Shown here in pieces: positions 25,909 to 35,320 of a DNA stretch of 64,000 bases. Numbering within the stretch: the stretch's first letter is position 1; each line of letters begins with the position of its first letter. The position numbers were made by a program, and so were the translations under genes. The DNA is taken from positions 372,001 through 436,000 of the forward strand of contig CP136340.1 of NCBI GenBank assembly GCA_032681305.1, in the 5' to 3' direction. The notes beneath the pieces are model-generated. The model did no database searches, was not told the origin of the DNA, and worked only from the letters and a program-made list of their open reading frames with translations. The stretch is from HIMB114 sp008638005. Its GTDB lineage: Bacteria; Pseudomonadota; Alphaproteobacteria; Pelagibacterales; Pelagibacteraceae.

Positions 25909-26648
25909 GAAGACATCTCTGTTAATATTTTTTCATCAACTTCAAAATTTGAATATACTTTTTGAACATCCTCATCATCTTCTAATGCATCTATAAAACT
26001 GATAATTTTTTCAAAGTCTTGTTTTTCAACTTTAATTGAGCTCTTTGGATTATAAATAATTCCACAAAAATTAAGTTGATACTTTTTTTCAAGTTCGCTT
26101 TGAATTTCGTGTAGATTATTTTTTTTTGTATAAATTTCATAAAATTCGCCTTCAACTTTAAAATCCTCTGCCCCAAAATTTGTCGACTGTTCAAAAATTT
26201 CATCTTCAGAACAACTATCTTTTTTAATTTTTATTAAACCGCAAATTTCAAATTGATAGGAAACTGATCCTTCCGTTCCAAGGGAGCATCCATTTTTTTC
26301 AAAAATAGATCTCATGTTTGAAATTGTTCGATTTTTATTATCAGTTAAAGCTTCTACAATCATAGCGGTACCGCTTGGGCCAAATCCTTCATAAACAACA
26401 GCTTCATAATTAGCTTCATCATTACCTTGTGATTTTTTAATTGCACGATCAATATTATCTTTTGGCATATTAGCTTCTTTTGCAGCTTGTACTGCCGATC
26501 TTAATCTTGGATTCATATCAGGATCAGGCATTCCCAGTTTTGCAGCGACTGTAATTTCTCTACTTAACTTTGAAAAAAGCTTTGATCTTTGTTTGTCTGC
26601 TTTTCCTTTTTTGTGTTTGATTCCAGCCCAATGAGAATGTCCTGCCAT
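25905..26648 (-). CDS. yebC: YebC/PmpR family protein
   Basis: The 247-residue protein begins AGHSHWAGIKHKKGKADKQR, the family signature, with VYEGFGPSGTAMIVEALTDN in the middle. YebC proteins have been linked to transcription control and, more recently, to translation of proline-rich stretches. The gene lies upstream of ruvC in many bacteria. It follows ymdB by one base. Confidence 0.95.
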   Translation of the reverse strand: MAGHSHWAGIKHKKGKADKQRSKLFSKLSREITVAAKLGMPDPDMNPRLRSAVQAAKEANMPKDNIDRAIKKSQGNDEANYEAVVYEGFGPSGTAMIVEALTDNKNRTISNMRSIFEKNGCSLGTEGSVSYQFEICGLIKIKKDSCSEDEIFEQSTNFGAEDFKVEGEFYEIYTKKNNLHEIQSELEKKYQLNFCGIIYNPKSSIKVEKQDFEKIISFIDALEDDEDVQKVYSNFEVDEKILTEMSS

Positions 26649-26649
26649 A

Positions 26650-27453
26650 TCAATTCTTACTAAATTTTAAATTTCCACCAATCATAATAGGTTCTATGTC
26701 TTTTGCTAATCCAGTTTTATCATCCGCAATAACTTTAATCCCACTAATTGTTGGGTTTTTAATTACAGGGATTAAACGATCTGTTTTTCTTTTGAAAAAC
26801 TTTAATATTGCATTTTCTTTATTCATCCCGATGACAGAATTATAATCGCCACACATTCCTGCATCAGTTTGATAAGCTGTTCCATGTTCTAAAATTCTAA
26901 AATCTAAAGTTGGGGTGTGAGTATGAGTTCCAACAACAAAAGTTGCTTTTCCATCAAGGAAATGGCCCATTGCTTGTTTTTCGCTAGTAATCTCTGCATG
27001 AAAATCCACTGCTAAAAAATCAACTTCTTTTTTTAAATTAATTTTTTTTATCTTTTCTTGAATAAAAGGAAAAACATCTTCACATTTTTTCATATAAACA
27101 TTTCCCATCAAGTTCATGACTCCAACCTTAAAACCATTTTTTTCATAAACTTCAAATCCCCTTCCAGGAGTTCCTTCTTGAAAATTCATGGGTCTTAGAA
27201 GTCGGTTTTCTTTGATGATATGATTCATGGTTTCTTTCTGATCCCAGATATGGTTTCCAGAAGTAATAACATCCACTCCCGCTTCATATAATTGATTACA
27301 AATCTCCTCTGTAATTCCGTATCCTCCTGCTGAATTTTCACCATTTGCAATAACAAAATCTATTTCATATTGCTGTTTGATAGATTCAAGTTTTTCAATA
27401 ATAATGTTTCTGCCCGCTCTACCTACGATGTCTCCTAGAAATAAAAAGTTCAT
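26650..27453 (-). CDS. ymdB: YmdB family metallophosphoesterase
   Basis: This 267-residue protein of the YmdB (TIGR00282) family shows the two-metal site as FLGDIVGRAGRN, ANGENSAGGYGI, TSGNHIWDQKE, VDFHAEITSEK and GTHTHTPTLD. Members hydrolyse 2',3'-cyclic nucleotides and affect RNA turnover. It overlaps the upstream 5-FCL gene by four bases. Confidence 0.92.
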   Translation of the reverse strand: MNFLFLGDIVGRAGRNIIIEKLESIKQQYEIDFVIANGENSAGGYGITEEICNQLYEAGVDVITSGNHIWDQKETMNHIIKENRLLRPMNFQEGTPGRGFEVYEKNGFKVGVMNLMGNVYMKKCEDVFPFIQEKIKKINLKKEVDFLAVDFHAEITSEKQAMGHFLDGKATFVVGTHTHTPTLDFRILEHGTAYQTDAGMCGDYNSVIGMNKENAILKFFKRKTDRLIPVIKNPTISGIKVIADDKTGLAKDIEPIMIGGNLKFSKN

Positions 27454-28004
27454 GAACCAAATAATTTTTTTTCTGTAATGATAAAATCGAGTTTTTTATC
27501 ATGTTTTTCAAATGGAATTTTTTTTTCTTGTTGGAAAGAAAAAGCAACACCAACAGATAATATATTTTTTTTATTAGATATCTGATTTAAAAATCGATCA
27601 TAAAATCCCCTACCATAACCTAATCGATTTCTATCCTGATCAAAAGATACTAGGGGCACTATTAATAAATCTGGCTTTCCTTTTTGATTTTTTTTATCCG
27701 GTTCTAATATTCCAAATCGATTTACACATAGTGGATCATATTTTTTCCACTCTCTAAAATTCATTTTATTATTTTTTTCTACAACTGGTAAATAGGTTTT
27801 AATAGACTTGGATCTTAAAGAGCTAATAATTGGAGTTATATTTATTTCAAAATTAACGGGATAATAAAATCCTATTTTTTTTAAATTTGTTTTTTTAATA
27901 ATGTTTTTAATATTTTTTAAAATGAATTTTTTATGATTGCTGTTTAATTCAAAATAATTATTTTTTCTAAGTTTTAAAAACTTCTCTCTAATTTTATTTT
28001 TCAT
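27450..28004 (-). CDS. 5-formyltetrahydrofolate cyclo-ligase
   Basis: This 184-residue enzyme turns 5-formyl-THF into 5,10-methenyl-THF using ATP. The family block LLIVPLVSFDQDRNRLGYGRGFYDRFL is present, and the N-terminal KIREKFLKLRK is typical. In many bacteria the gene is next to zapA with 6S RNA between; here only five bases separate it from zapA, so no 6S RNA fits. Confidence 0.92.
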   Translation of the reverse strand: MKNKIREKFLKLRKNNYFELNSNHKKFILKNIKNIIKKTNLKKIGFYYPVNFEINITPIISSLRSKSIKTYLPVVEKNNKMNFREWKKYDPLCVNRFGILEPDKKNQKGKPDLLIVPLVSFDQDRNRLGYGRGFYDRFLNQISNKKNILSVGVAFSFQQEKKIPFEKHDKKLDFIITEKKLFGS

Positions 28005-28009
28005 TAAGT

Positions 28010-28438
28010 CTAGATAGCTTTAGTAATAAAGCTATTAATGGACTCGCTTGCCCTATTAAGTATCTCTGAATAGTTATTTTGATTTTTTTCTATAGTTGTT
28101 TTTAATTCATCAAGTTTTAACTTTAATTCTTCAACTTCTTCGTCTCGGTGCTCTTTGTAACTAATAGATAGAGTTTTAATCTCTTTAAATTTTTTTTCTA
28201 ATTCACTTGAATGAGACTTAAGTTTTGAAAGTGACGATTTTAGAGTGTAAAGTTCATCAATCACTTGAATAGCTGTAATGAGAAGCAATTTAGCTTCACC
28301 AAGATTTCCAAGATCTTTTTTTAATTGATCAAATTTTTTATTTAATTCTTCAGTAAGCTTTTGTAGATCATCTTCCTGCCCTTCTTCACAGGCTAAAAGA
28401 TAATCTCTATTATTAAAGTTTACGTTAACGTTTACCAT
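28010..28438 (-). CDS. zapA: Cell division protein ZapA
   Basis: ZapA bundles FtsZ filaments. The 142-residue protein has the N-terminal ZapA domain (VNVNFNNRDYLLACEEGQED, then LNKKFDQLKK and LLITAIQVIDELYTL). A longer than usual C-terminal coiled coil (about 65-130) follows; many ZapA proteins end near residue 100. It overlaps the upstream coiled-coil gene by seven bases. Confidence 0.88.
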   Translation of the reverse strand: MVNVNVNFNNRDYLLACEEGQEDDLQKLTEELNKKFDQLKKDLGNLGEAKLLLITAIQVIDELYTLKSSLSKLKSHSSELEKKFKEIKTLSISYKEHRDEEVEELKLKLDELKTTIEKNQNNYSEILNRASESINSFITKAI

Positions 28439-28872
28439 TCATCAGATCCTAGCAGGTCATTAGCTTCTTGGTTTAATTCATCTAATCTTTTGGAAACTTC
28501 ATCTTTATTTTTTTCAGCTTGAATAATTTTATATCTTGAGCTTTCCAGATCTTTTTCTAACGTTGAAATAGATTTTTTTAATTCTTCATTTTCTTGTTCC
28601 ATTTTTAATATTTTTTCTTTTAAATCTTGATTAGATGTATCATCAGCGTTTAATTTATTTTCTAACTCTTTAAGCTCAGATTTTAGACCTTCATTTTCAT
28701 TTTCCAATGTGGATAACTTTACACCTAAATCGTTTTTTTCAGTTTCGAGTTGAGCCTTAACCTCTTGTAGATCGATAATTTTTTTCTTCGAATTAACAAC
28801 TAAGTCAGTAATTGTGTCTAATCTGACCAAAGACTCTAGTAATTCTTGCTCTTTTTCTTTTAAATTATCCAT
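28432..28872 (-). CDS. Coiled-coil protein, candidate ZauP partner of ZapA
   Basis: This 146-residue protein is almost wholly heptad coiled coil (LEKDLESSRYKIIQAEKNKD and similar), acidic and Lys-rich, without membrane segment or signal peptide. It has no clear sequence signature. It lies directly upstream of zapA and overlaps it. In Caulobacter a coiled-coil protein called ZauP is encoded in the same position and works with ZapA to focus the Z-ring. Function here is therefore inferred from position and coiled-coil form only. Coiled-coil proteins score falsely in searches, so homology needs care. Confidence 0.6.
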   Translation of the reverse strand: MDNLKEKEQELLESLVRLDTITDLVVNSKKKIIDLQEVKAQLETEKNDLGVKLSTLENENEGLKSELKELENKLNADDTSNQDLKEKILKMEQENEELKKSISTLEKDLESSRYKIIQAEKNKDEVSKRLDELNQEANDLLGSDEW

Positions 28873-28951
28873 AGAAAACGAATATTGTTATTTATAATTA
28901 TACTACAAAGTAATAATAATTTCGAGAAATTAAGTCTTATACTATTAATTA
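28873..28951. promoter_or_regulatory. Divergent promoter region between zauP-zapA and tkt
   Basis: This 79-base gap serves both directions. A TATAAT is present on the plus strand at 28893-28898 and an overlapping TATAAT on the minus strand (28902-28897). TATACT at 28938-28943 lies just before the tkt ATG and would give a very short leader. The -35 elements are not clear, and A+T richness makes such boxes common, so this is weak. Confidence 0.3.
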
Positions 28952-30895
28952 ATGAAAAACTGTTCACATAACGATCTTGCAAATGCTATCCGTTTTTTAT
29001 CTATAGATGCTGTTCAAAAAGCAAACTCAGGGCATCCAGGAATGCCAATGGGAATGGCTGATGTTTGTACAGTTTTGTACAGAGATTTTTTAAAATTTAA
29101 TCCTGGAAATCCTAATTGGGAAAATAGAGATAGATTTGTTTTATCCGCGGGTCATGGTTCGATGCTTTTGTATTCCTTGTTGTATCTGACAGGCTATAAA
29201 AGTATTTCTATTAACGACATAAAAAATTTTAGACAATTAAATTCAATTTGTGCAGGTCATCCCGAATATGAACCTGGGTCTGGAATTGAAACAACCACAG
29301 GCCCACTAGGGCAAGGTATTGGAAATGCTGTTGGTTTTGCTTTAGCCGAACAAATTCTTCAAGCTAAATTTGGTAAAAAATCATTTAATCATAAAACTTA
29401 TGTGCTAACGGGTGATGGTTGTTTGATGGAAGGTATCAGTCATGAAGCAATGAGTTTAGCCGGTCACTTAAAGCTTAAGAATTTAATTATGTTATTTGAT
29501 AATAACTCAATTTCAATCGATGGACCAACTAGTCTTGCGGTATCAGATAAGTATAAGAAAAGATTTGAAAGTTATAATTGGGATTATATTGAAATTAATG
29601 GTCATAAAGAGAAAGAAATTTTTAAAGCTCTAAAAAAAGCACAAAAAGCAAAAAGGCCAACTGTTATTTCTTGTAAAACTAAAATTGGTTATGGATCGCC
29701 AAATAAATCAGGTAAGTCATCAGCGCATGGTAGTCCCATGGGTGAAGATGAAATTAAGTTAATTAGAAAAAAACTCAAATGGCCTCATGAACCATTTGAT
29801 ATTCCAAAAAATATTTTAAAAGCTTGGAGAGAAATTGGAAACAAAGCGCAAGTTAAAGAAAAAAAATCAAATAAAATTTCTTTTAAAGAAGAAGGATTAA
29901 AGAAAAAAATTAAATCGGTTATTAATAATGCTAAGGAAAATGCAGCTAAAGAATTAAAATCAATAGCTACAAGAAAATCATCCGAAAACATTTTAAAAGA
30001 TCTGACCAAAAACTTACCTCTCCTTATTGGAGGTTCAGCTGACCTAACAGGTTCAAATAACACTAAAACTGAATTTCAAAAAATTATCTCACCTGGTAAA
30101 TTTAATGGGAATTATATTCACTACGGCGTCAGAGAACATGCGATGGCGTCCATCATGAACGGATTAGCACTTCATAGTAATCTAATTCCTTATGGAGGAA
30201 CTTTTTTAGTTTTTAGTGATTATTGTAAACCCTCAATTCGACTTTCAGCTTTGATGGGGCAAAGAGTAATATATGTAATGTCACATGACTCCATTGGACT
30301 TGGAGAAGATGGGCCTACTCACCAACCTATTGAACATTTAAGTAGCTTAAGATCAATTCCAAATTTAAATGTCTTTAGACCGTGTGATACAACTGAAACC
30401 ATTGAATGTTGGGATATAGCTTTAAATAGCAAAGATAAACCCTCCGTCATATCACTTACTAGACAAAATCTATCACAACCTAGAGATCAGATGAAAGTTG
30501 AAAATTTATGCGAACTTGGGGCGTATGAAATTTATAGAAGTTCGGATAATATCGAATTAACTTTAATGGCAAGTGGATCGGAAGTTGAAATTGCAATTTC
30601 AGCTTCAAAAAAATTAGCTCAAAAAAATATAAATTCAAAAGTCATTTCCTTTCCATCTATGGAATTATTTGACGCTCAGCCTGAAAATTATCGATCTAAA
30701 ATATTAAATGAAACTAAAATTAAAATTTCAATTGAAGCTTCACATCCTATGTCTTGGAAAAAATATGTTGGAAATGATGGAGTAACAATGGGTATTGAGC
30801 AGTTTGGAAAAAGCGCCCCATATAAAGAAGTTTATAAATATTTTAAATTAACTGATGATGATATAGTTAATACAGCTTTAAAATTAAGGAGATAA
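28952..30895 (+). CDS. tkt: Transketolase
   Basis: This 647-residue ThDP enzyme moves two-carbon units between sugar phosphates. It shows NSGHPGMPMGMADV at the start, then LSAGHGSMLLYSLLYL. The ThDP motif is TGDGCLMEGISHEAMS...NN. The C-terminal half has HDSIGLGEDGPTHQPIEHL. It heads a run tkt-gap-pgk-fba that covers the pentose phosphate and lower glycolytic/gluconeogenic interconversions. Confidence 0.96.
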   Translation: MKNCSHNDLANAIRFLSIDAVQKANSGHPGMPMGMADVCTVLYRDFLKFNPGNPNWENRDRFVLSAGHGSMLLYSLLYLTGYKSISINDIKNFRQLNSICAGHPEYEPGSGIETTTGPLGQGIGNAVGFALAEQILQAKFGKKSFNHKTYVLTGDGCLMEGISHEAMSLAGHLKLKNLIMLFDNNSISIDGPTSLAVSDKYKKRFESYNWDYIEINGHKEKEIFKALKKAQKAKRPTVISCKTKIGYGSPNKSGKSSAHGSPMGEDEIKLIRKKLKWPHEPFDIPKNILKAWREIGNKAQVKEKKSNKISFKEEGLKKKIKSVINNAKENAAKELKSIATRKSSENILKDLTKNLPLLIGGSADLTGSNNTKTEFQKIISPGKFNGNYIHYGVREHAMASIMNGLALHSNLIPYGGTFLVFSDYCKPSIRLSALMGQRVIYVMSHDSIGLGEDGPTHQPIEHLSSLRSIPNLNVFRPCDTTETIECWDIALNSKDKPSVISLTRQNLSQPRDQMKVENLCELGAYEIYRSSDNIELTLMASGSEVEIAISASKKLAQKNINSKVISFPSMELFDAQPENYRSKILNETKIKISIEASHPMSWKKYVGNDGVTMGIEQFGKSAPYKEVYKYFKLTDDDIVNTALKLRR

Positions 30896-30899
30896 TAAA

Positions 30900-31904
30900 G
30901 TGCTCAGAGTAGCTATAAATGGTTTTGGAAGAATTGGTAGAATGGTTTTAAGAGCCATTTATGAAAATCAATACAAAGGATTAAAGGTTGTTGCGATTAA
31001 TAATAGAGCCAAACCTGAAACGAGTGCTTTTTTATTGGAAAGAGACACCATACACGGAAAATTTAATTTTAATATTAAGTATACAAAAGATGAAATCATC
31101 GTGGGTAAAGATAAAATTCAATGTTACCATGAAAGCGATCCTATTAACTGTCCATGGGATGAGGAAAAAATTGATATTGTATTTGAGTGTACTGGAAAAT
31201 TTAATTCTAAAGAAGATTCATATAAGCATATCGAGGCTGGAGCAAAAAAAGTAATTGTATCTGCACCTTGTAAAGAAGCTGATCAAACTGTTGTTTATGG
31301 GGTTAATGAAAAAAATATTTCAAAAAAAGATGAGGTCATTTCGGTGGCATCTTGCACAACCAACTGTTTAGCGCCTTTGGCACATGTTATTCATAAAAAT
31401 TTTAAAATTGAAAAAGGTTACATGACCACTATTCATTCTTATACAACTGATCAAAGATTACTGGATAACTCACATAAAGATTTAAGAAGAGCAAGAAGCG
31501 CACCTAATGCTATGGTACCAACCAGCACTGGTGCTGCAAAATCACTAAAATTAATTATTCCAGAACTTGCAGGCAAAATAGATGGTCTATCCGTTAGAGT
31601 TCCAACGCCTAATGTATCTTTGGTTCAACTAAGTTTTAATTCAAAGAAAAAAATGAATGAAAAACTTATTAATGATGCCTTAACAAAAGCAAGTAAAACT
31701 TATTTAAAAAATATTTTGGGTGTAGAAACTATGCCTTTGGTATCTTCTGATTTTAATCACGATTCAAGATCTTCAATTGTAGATGCGGGATTAACTAAGG
31801 TCATTTCAAGTAATTTTGCTACAGTTTTTTCATGGTATGACAATGAATGGGGTTTTTCAAATCGAATGATTGACGTGGCTTTGACTTTAAAAAATAAATT
31901 GTAA
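30900..31904 (+). CDS. gap: Glyceraldehyde-3-phosphate dehydrogenase
   Basis: This is a 334-residue NAD(P)-binding enzyme. It has the N-terminal NGFGRIGRMVLR, the active site ASCTTNCLAPLAH with catalytic Cys, and SYTTDQRLLDNSHKDLRRARSA. The start codon is GTG at 30900, with AAGGAG about nine bases upstream, overlapping the end of tkt. Its stop overlaps the pgk ATG by one base. The residue pattern does not settle NAD versus NADP use. Confidence 0.96.
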   Translation: MLRVAINGFGRIGRMVLRAIYENQYKGLKVVAINNRAKPETSAFLLERDTIHGKFNFNIKYTKDEIIVGKDKIQCYHESDPINCPWDEEKIDIVFECTGKFNSKEDSYKHIEAGAKKVIVSAPCKEADQTVVYGVNEKNISKKDEVISVASCTTNCLAPLAHVIHKNFKIEKGYMTTIHSYTTDQRLLDNSHKDLRRARSAPNAMVPTSTGAAKSLKLIIPELAGKIDGLSVRVPTPNVSLVQLSFNSKKKMNEKLINDALTKASKTYLKNILGVETMPLVSSDFNHDSRSSIVDAGLTKVISSNFATVFSWYDNEWGFSNRMIDVALTLKNKL

Positions 31905-33085
31905 TGAGCCAGCTTAAATCTTTAAGAGATTTATCTAAAATTAAAGGTAAAACAGTTTTCTTAAGAGTTGATTTTAACGTTCCAATTTCTGGAGGGAGAG
32001 TTTCAGATTCAACTAAAATTGAAAAATTAAAAACAAACATCAACTCTTTGCTTAATGAAAAATGTAAAGTTATCCTAGCTTCCCATCTTGGCAGACCTCA
32101 AAAAAAAGGAAGAGACGGCCTATCTTTAAAGCCTGTAAAAAAAATTTCAGAAAAAATTTTGGAACATGAAATTGATTTTTTGGATATTAATGATGAAACT
32201 AAAAATAAAATTAAAAATTCAAAACAAAAATTGATCATGCTTGAAAATTTAAGATTTGATTCAGGTGAAGAAAGTAATTCTAAAGAATACGCAAAGTTAT
32301 TGTCTTCTTTTGCTGATGTTTATATCAATGAAGCCTTTTCATGCTCTCATCGATCGCATGCTTCTATAGATTCTATTACAAATTTTATAGACGCCTATGC
32401 GGGATCTACAATCATTGATGAGGTTGAAGCTTTAGAAAAAGTTTTTTTAAATTCAAAAAAACCTGTCGCATGTTTAATTGGTGGATCAAAAATTTCTACA
32501 AAAATTGATCTTATTATAAACTTAATGCCTAAAATGGATTTTATGATTATTGGTGGCGCAATGGCTAATAATTTTTTTAAACATGAAGGATTTAATATTG
32601 GAAAATCATTGATTGAACAAAACATTGAAACTACGATTAAGAGTATTTACCAAGAGTCAAAAAGGCATGAGTGTGAGTTAATTCTTCCAATAGATGTTAT
32701 TTGTTCAAAAAAATTTGATCAGGCAGGTGAAAATAAAAAGTTAAACGAGGTAAATGACGATGATATTATTTTAGATATCGGTATAGAAAGTACTGACAAA
32801 ATCGATTCAATATTACAAAAATCAAAGACAGTTTTGTGGAATGGACCCTTTGGTCTATTCGAATATGATGATTTTGCAAATGGGACCAATGACATTTCAA
32901 GATCAATAGCAAAATATACAAAAACCAATAATTTGATTTCAGTTGCTGGTGGCGGTGATACTTTAGCTGCAATCAAAAAATCTAATCATCAAAATGATTT
33001 TACCTATATATCAACTGCAGGTGGTGCATTTTTAGAATGGCTTGAAGGCAAAATACTCCCAGGCCTTAAAGTGCTTGAAAAATAA
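31904..33085 (+). CDS. pgk: Phosphoglycerate kinase
   Basis: This 393-residue two-domain enzyme makes ATP from 1,3-bisphosphoglycerate, or the reverse in gluconeogenesis. Motifs include VFLRVDFNVPI, ASHLGRP, LENLRFDSGEE, ACLIGGSKISTK, VLWNGPFGLFEYDDFANGT and VAGGGDTLAAI. It shares a base with gap. Length is normal. Confidence 0.97.
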   Translation: MSQLKSLRDLSKIKGKTVFLRVDFNVPISGGRVSDSTKIEKLKTNINSLLNEKCKVILASHLGRPQKKGRDGLSLKPVKKISEKILEHEIDFLDINDETKNKIKNSKQKLIMLENLRFDSGEESNSKEYAKLLSSFADVYINEAFSCSHRSHASIDSITNFIDAYAGSTIIDEVEALEKVFLNSKKPVACLIGGSKISTKIDLIINLMPKMDFMIIGGAMANNFFKHEGFNIGKSLIEQNIETTIKSIYQESKRHECELILPIDVICSKKFDQAGENKKLNEVNDDDIILDIGIESTDKIDSILQKSKTVLWNGPFGLFEYDDFANGTNDISRSIAKYTKTNNLISVAGGGDTLAAIKKSNHQNDFTYISTAGGAFLEWLEGKILPGLKVLEK

Positions 33086-33110
33086 TTAAACAATAAATAA
33101 TGATTAAATT

Positions 33111-34115
33111 ATGAAAATAAATGAAATTGCAAAATTGATGGTTGCCAAAGGTAAGGGAATTTTAGCTGCCGATGAAAGCACAGGAACCATGACTAAAAGA
33201 TTGGATGGGGTAAATATAAAATCTAATGAAGAAAACAGATTAGCATTTAGACATACGCTTTTCACATCTAAAAATTTTAAAAATTATATCAGCGGTGTCA
33301 TCCTTTATGACGAAACTATTAGACAGGAAAAAAATGGAAAATCTATTCCAGAGATACTTAATGAGCAGGGAGTATTACCAGGCATTAAGGTGGATAAGGG
33401 TGCAAAACAATTGGTTGGAAGTGATGAAACTGTGACCGAAGGTTTAGATGGTCTTAGAGAGCGTTTGAGTGAATATTACAAACTTGGTGCTAGATTTGCA
33501 AAATGGCGAGGCGTTTACAAAATTACAGATGAATATCCAAGTAAAAATTCAATCATAGCTAATGCTCACGCATTGGCAAGATACGCAGCTTTAGTTCAAG
33601 AAGCCCATATGGCTCCTATTGTTGAGCCTGAAGTGTTGATGGATGGAAAGCATAATATTGAGAAATGTTATGACGTTACTTCAAAAGTACTTGAAGAATG
33701 TATGAACCAACTCAGGATTGCTGGAATAGATTTTTCCGGAATGGTTTTAAAACCAAACATGATTTTAAATGGAAGTGAGTCTGGCATTAAAAATAATAAA
33801 GAGCAAGTTGCAGAACTCACTCTAAAATGCATTACAAATCATCTTCCAAAAGAAGTTCCTGGTGTTGCTTTTCTCTCAGGAGGGCAGTCTGAATTTGAAG
33901 CTACAGAACATTTAAATGAAATTAATAAACAAAATAAATCATCTTTTGCTTTTACGTATTCTTATGGACGCGCATTACAACAAAGCGCTTTAAAAACATG
34001 GGCCAAAGACTTAAATAATATTGAAGCTGTCCAAAAAGTATTTGATGAAAGATCTAAAATGAACAGTTTAGCAGCTAAAGGTGAGTGGAAAGCTGACCTT
34101 GAAAATGCTGCTTAA
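33111..34115 (+). CDS. fba: Class I fructose-bisphosphate aldolase
   Basis: This is a Schiff-base aldolase of 334 residues, of the type common in eukaryotes and some bacteria. It shows KGILAADESTGTMTKR, GVILYDETIRQ, FAKWRGVYKI, PIVEPEVLMDG, the Schiff-base Lys in MVLKPNMI, and GVAFLSGGQSE. It completes the tkt-gap-pgk-fba group. Metal-dependent class II aldolase motifs are absent. Confidence 0.95.
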   Translation: MKINEIAKLMVAKGKGILAADESTGTMTKRLDGVNIKSNEENRLAFRHTLFTSKNFKNYISGVILYDETIRQEKNGKSIPEILNEQGVLPGIKVDKGAKQLVGSDETVTEGLDGLRERLSEYYKLGARFAKWRGVYKITDEYPSKNSIIANAHALARYAALVQEAHMAPIVEPEVLMDGKHNIEKCYDVTSKVLEECMNQLRIAGIDFSGMVLKPNMILNGSESGIKNNKEQVAELTLKCITNHLPKEVPGVAFLSGGQSEFEATEHLNEINKQNKSSFAFTYSYGRALQQSALKTWAKDLNNIEAVQKVFDERSKMNSLAAKGEWKADLENAA

Positions 34116-34117
34116 AA

Positions 34118-34717
34118 TTGAAAAAAATTTACTTAATCACTCCAAATCTACTCAATAAAAAATTTTATTTTTATTTGCCAAAAGTTTTTGCAACAAAAAA
34201 AGTAAAATTTCTTCAAATTAGATGCAAAAAATATTCTTCTAAAACTATAGAGAAGCATATTAATAAAATTGTAAAAATTTGTTCAAAATTTAATGTAAAA
34301 TTGATTATTAACGATGATGCTTCATTCGTAAATAAACATAAAAATATAGGATTTCATTTAGGTCAATCAGATTTAAAAAAGAAAAAAAATAAAATATTTT
34401 TAAATAAAAATTTTTTTTACGGAATCACTTGTCATAATTCAATATCCTTAGCTAAAAAAGCTATTCGTTTAGGAGCAAGTTATATTGCTTATGGAGCTTT
34501 TTATTCAACTCAAACCAAAAAAGTGAAATTTAATGCAGATAAAAATATTTTGTTAAAATCAAAAAAATTAAAAACTAAAATTGTAGCAATTGGCGGTATT
34601 ACAAATTTAAATTATAAAGATCTTTTGAAATGGGGAGCTCATTATATCGCTATATCTGGATTTATTTGGAAAAATAAACAGCTGAACCCTGTAAAAGCAA
34701 TTAACCTTTTTAAATAA
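34118..34717 (+). CDS. thiE: Thiamine-phosphate synthase-like protein
   Basis: This is a small TIM-barrel protein of 199 residues, Lys-rich. ThiE landmarks are LIINDDASF, GFHLGQSDLKKKK, YGITCHN, IAYGAFYSTQTKK and VAIGGITNLN. ThiE joins HMP-PP to the thiazole phosphate. The sequence is divergent from standard ThiE (for example AYGAFYST where many have GxGPxFxT), so a TenI-like role is possible. The start is TTG at 34118, two bases after the fba stop. Confidence 0.75.
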   Translation: MKKIYLITPNLLNKKFYFYLPKVFATKKVKFLQIRCKKYSSKTIEKHINKIVKICSKFNVKLIINDDASFVNKHKNIGFHLGQSDLKKKKNKIFLNKNFFYGITCHNSISLAKKAIRLGASYIAYGAFYSTQTKKVKFNADKNILLKSKKLKTKIVAIGGITNLNYKDLLKWGAHYIAISGFIWKNKQLNPVKAINLFK

Positions 34718-34755
34718 CTATTAAGTTTTATAAAAAAAAGTGTATTAACTGCATT

Positions 34756-35319
34756 ATGAAAATTTCAGCTAATGAAATCAAGCCAGGCACAATTATTGAG
34801 TACAAAAATGATTTATGGAAATGCCTGAAAAGCCAAGCTGTAAAACCTGGCAAAGGTGGAGCGTTTAATCAAGTTGAGCTCAAAAGTATTACCAAAGGAA
34901 CGAAGTTAAATGAAAGATTTCGCTCTAGCGAAACCATAGAAAAAGCCTCCCTTGATGAGAGGGATTTCCAATATCTTTATAGTGATAATGAAAACCTTGT
35001 ATTTATGGATAGTAAAAGTTTTGAACAGGTGAGTGTTGGCAAAGATATTATTGGAGATGATGAAAACATCTTAAAAGAAAATATGGATGTCAAAATTGAA
35101 TTTTATGAAGAAAAACCTTTAATCATTACCTTACCCAAAAGTGCAGATTATGAAATTCTTGAAACTGAAGCTGTTGTAAAAGGTCAGACGGTATCAAGTT
35201 CCTATAAACCAGCAACTATTCAAAACAATGTAAAAATTATGGTTCCACCCTTTATTAATCAGGGTGATATCGTTTCCATAGATTGTCATTCTAGAGAATA
35301 TATTAAAAAGGCAAATTAA
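34756..35319 (+). CDS. efp: Translation elongation factor P
   Basis: EF-P of 187 residues rescues ribosomes stalled on polyproline. Domain I shows IKPGTIIEYKNDLWKCLKSQ and the tip loop KPGKGGAFNQVEL with the Lys that is modified in EF-Ps of the E. coli kind. Domains II and III follow, ending GDIVSIDCHSREYIKKA. Modifying enzymes are not in the window. Confidence 0.96.
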   Translation: MKISANEIKPGTIIEYKNDLWKCLKSQAVKPGKGGAFNQVELKSITKGTKLNERFRSSETIEKASLDERDFQYLYSDNENLVFMDSKSFEQVSVGKDIIGDDENILKENMDVKIEFYEEKPLIITLPKSADYEILETEAVVKGQTVSSSYKPATIQNNVKIMVPPFINQGDIVSIDCHSREYIKKAN

Positions 35320-35320
35320 A

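Noticed and set aside
28005..28009. 6S RNA between zapA and the 5-FCL gene
   Set aside because: This is the usual place in many bacteria, but only five bases separate the genes here.
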